Positions 34,641-36,115 of a stretch of DNA of 36,115 nucleotides are shown here, piece after piece. Under the pieces are notes generated by a model, which saw only the letters and a program-made list of their open reading frames with translations, had not been told where the DNA came from and made no database searches. The DNA comes from a virus: positions 1 through 36,115 of the IMG/VR virus record IMGVR_UViG_3300044832_000096; one strand, 5' to 3'. A program made the position numbers and the translations under genes. Numbering within the stretch: position 1 is the stretch's first letter; each line of letters opens with the position of its first letter.

Positions 34641-36024
34641 TTCGCAGCGGCGAGAGTCGCTCCCGTGCGTGCGCCCGGGCGTCGGCAAGCAGCGGCGAGA
34701 GCGCAGCCCGCAAGGCGACGTCGCCCTCCGGGGCCTCAGCTTCGACGGGATGCTTGAGCCGATGCATGACCGACGCCCCCGCGGCCACCAGTGCTTCCTG
34801 CTCGGCGCCGGCGACCATCGCATGCGGGAACCCCGGCACCGGCACCGCGAGAGCCGCCACCAGTTCGAGGCTGCCGCCGAGACCGCGCCAGTCCCCGGAG
34901 ATCGACGATGCCCGCAACGCCCGGATCTGCTCCTCGGTCGCTGTGGGCCGGATCGCGCCGGCGATCCAGATCCCGTACTCGTCCTCGCCGGCGTTCACGT
35001 CAGCGGCAGCGGTCGCGATGTTGTCGTAGTGCGCCATCGCCTCTGTGGAGGAGGAGTGAACGTCAGCGTGGCCGACGTCGACCGTCAACGTCCCGACGCG
35101 GACCTTCTCGCCCTCCGCGGTGACGACATGCTGGCCGCGCTTGAAATACGCGTAGTCGGACTTCGACTCGGGCGCTGTCACGCAGCCGGGCTTGCCGATG
35201 TGGCACACACCCCATGGTGCGAGATGGCCGTACACGCGCCCGTCGTCGGTGATCGTCAGCGGGCACGCGAACTTGCCGCCCAATGCTCGCTCGCCGCGGC
35301 GGTCGAGGATCTCCACCAGGCGCCCGTCGCCGGCGGTGAAGTTCGGATTCTCGAACCATGCGGCGGGCGGCCTCGTGGGACCTGCCCCGGACGCCACGAG
35401 GATCTCCAACCCCTGCTCGCACGGCTCACAGGACTCGTAGCTCATCAGGTGCACGAGCTGCCCGCCGGCGGTGACGGCCGCGGGCGGCGCGGAGGGAACC
35501 GGGGTCTCTGACTGCTGGGGGATCGCGACCGCTTCCGGTGTCTCCGAGCCGTCGCCGAGCACGATGTACGCGCCCTCGAACGCCGGATACGGGCAGACCG
35601 TCAGGCCCATGATCTGGCCCTCGGTCAGCTCCTCGGTCATGTCGGTCGGCCAGCCGTCCTCGTCGATCTCGCCGATCGAGATCTCCGAGGCCTGCACGGC
35701 GACGTCGGCGGAGATCCCGAGACGGCCCATCTGCTCGTTGAGGTCGGCGAAGTAGCGCCCGTCATCGTTGGAGAGGTAGAACCCGCGGGCGAGGATCACC
35801 TGCGTCTCGCCCTCGCCGGGGACCCGCTCGAAGCTGTCGATCCGTCCGCACATCACGGCCGGGTCGTTCAGATCCCAGCCCTCGGGGTCGTGCGTCTCGG
35901 TCGCGAGGCCCATCAGCGGCAGCGGCGGGGTGCGCCATGTCAGCGCGTCGACGGCGATCTGACGCCCGTCGCCGGTCGGCTGGCCCTCGATGATCGCGAC
36001 CGGGATCGTGAACGCGGGGCCCAT
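34636..36024 (-). CDS. Capsid maturation protease
   Basis: A 462-aa protein from ATG 36024, with GGAGG 10 nt upstream. The N-terminal domain has AFTIPVAIIEGQPTGDGRQI, LPLMGLATETHDPEGWDL and MGRLGISADVAVQASEISI, the pattern of actinophage prohead proteases with a conserved His and Ser. The C-terminal half contains GGKFACPLTITDDGRVYGHL, APWGVCHIGKPGCVTAPES and DYAYFKRGQHVVT, a block typical of these proteases, followed by GHADVHSSSTEAMAHYDN and IWIAGAIRP. It trims the capsid N-terminus after assembly. The reading frame is open upstream to the window edge as a Pro/Ala stretch, so an earlier start or a fusion with the preceding (portal) gene cannot be excluded. Confidence 0.78.
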   Translation of the reverse strand: MGPAFTIPVAIIEGQPTGDGRQIAVDALTWRTPPLPLMGLATETHDPEGWDLNDPAVMCGRIDSFERVPGEGETQVILARGFYLSNDDGRYFADLNEQMGRLGISADVAVQASEISIGEIDEDGWPTDMTEELTEGQIMGLTVCPYPAFEGAYIVLGDGSETPEAVAIPQQSETPVPSAPPAAVTAGGQLVHLMSYESCEPCEQGLEILVASGAGPTRPPAAWFENPNFTAGDGRLVEILDRRGERALGGKFACPLTITDDGRVYGHLAPWGVCHIGKPGCVTAPESKSDYAYFKRGQHVVTAEGEKVRVGTLTVDVGHADVHSSSTEAMAHYDNIATAAADVNAGEDEYGIWIAGAIRPTATEEQIRALRASSISGDWRGLGGSLELVAALAVPVPGFPHAMVAGAEQEALVAAGASVMHRLKHPVEAEAPEGDVALRAALSPLLADARAHARERLSPLRS

Positions 36025-36115
36025 GTTCTCGCCACCCTCCACAGCGGGCGGGCGGTTCAGCTCGGGGACCTCGGTGGCGGCCGCGGGCCCCGGGGGTACG
36101 GGAGCGTCCGGGACG

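Noticed and set aside
1-36115. tRNA, rRNA, tmRNA, reverse transcriptase or diversity-generating retroelement
   Set aside because: No cloverleaf, rRNA-like stretch, RT motif (YxDD) or TR/VR pair was noticed.

Overview
The window is about 36 kb of high-GC (roughly two-thirds G+C by eye), densely packed DNA from a tailed temperate phage or prophage with a long-tail (siphovirus-type) gene order. Nearly all genes lie on the minus strand, so transcription runs from right to left. The host is probably an actinobacterium in the broad sense. Supporting this are a protein resembling the actinobacterial integration host factor (mIHF), a DUF1906/Rv2525c-type lysin, lipoproteins with LAGC lipoboxes and frequent GTG/TTG starts. 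The exact host cannot be named from the sequence. Terminase, portal and integrase are not in the window.

Layout, right to left on the minus strand. 36.1-25.0 kb holds head and tail assembly genes: capsid maturation protease, two accessory genes, an HK97-type capsid protein with a long N-terminal region, a second virion protein, a probable tail tube protein, a head-tail adaptor, an acidic disordered protein, a tail terminator-like protein, a gp10-like protein and the tail assembly chaperone with a probable -1 frameshift. 24.4-16.0 kb holds the tape measure (1410 aa, with a lysozyme-like domain), two tail-tip proteins and two fibre-like proteins. 15.5-11.1 kb is a lysis and cell-surface module: a coiled-coil membrane protein, a membrane-anchored collagen-like protein, a lipoprotein DUF1906 lysin, a papain-like protease, and a permuted NlpC/P60-type peptidase fused to a holin-like segment, ending at a hairpin. 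10.9-10.0 kb has three small genes. 9.3-0 kb is an early operon with its own TTGACA-type promoter. It carries a SWIM protein, an ERF single-strand annealing protein, a RecB/Cas4-like nuclease, zinc-ribbon proteins, HNH, a replication initiator, the mIHF-like protein, a DNA methyltransferase and an excisionase-like protein. A divergent Cro-like/repressor pair at 5.2-5.9 kb indicates lysogeny.

Plus-strand genes sit as probable morons inside the minus-strand operons: a lipoprotein (9.4 kb), a secreted Cys protein (15.7 kb), a 78-aa gene between chaperone and tape measure (24.5 kb), and a three-gene cluster (26.1-27.0 kb).

Two features are unusual. First, a family of about 60-120 bp intergenic repeats occurs in inverted pairs that bracket individual genes. 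It shows a conserved outer end (core AACTGCGGCTTTGGAGAGGG), a middle block (GAGGGGACCGGCG) and an inner end (GGCGAGGATGAGGCTGAGG or GGATCAGTGCTGTGGA). Some pairs enclose no gene. The repeats stay open as reading frames and are joined to their neighbours by ATGA/GTGA overlaps, giving recurrent encoded peptides. Second, three small genes each lie between short direct repeats that duplicate the start or end of a neighbouring gene (23 bp perfect, 19 bp perfect and about 35 bp imperfect). Together these suggest a phage built from exchangeable single-gene cassettes, possibly shuffled by its own ERF/nuclease recombination system. That last step is inference.
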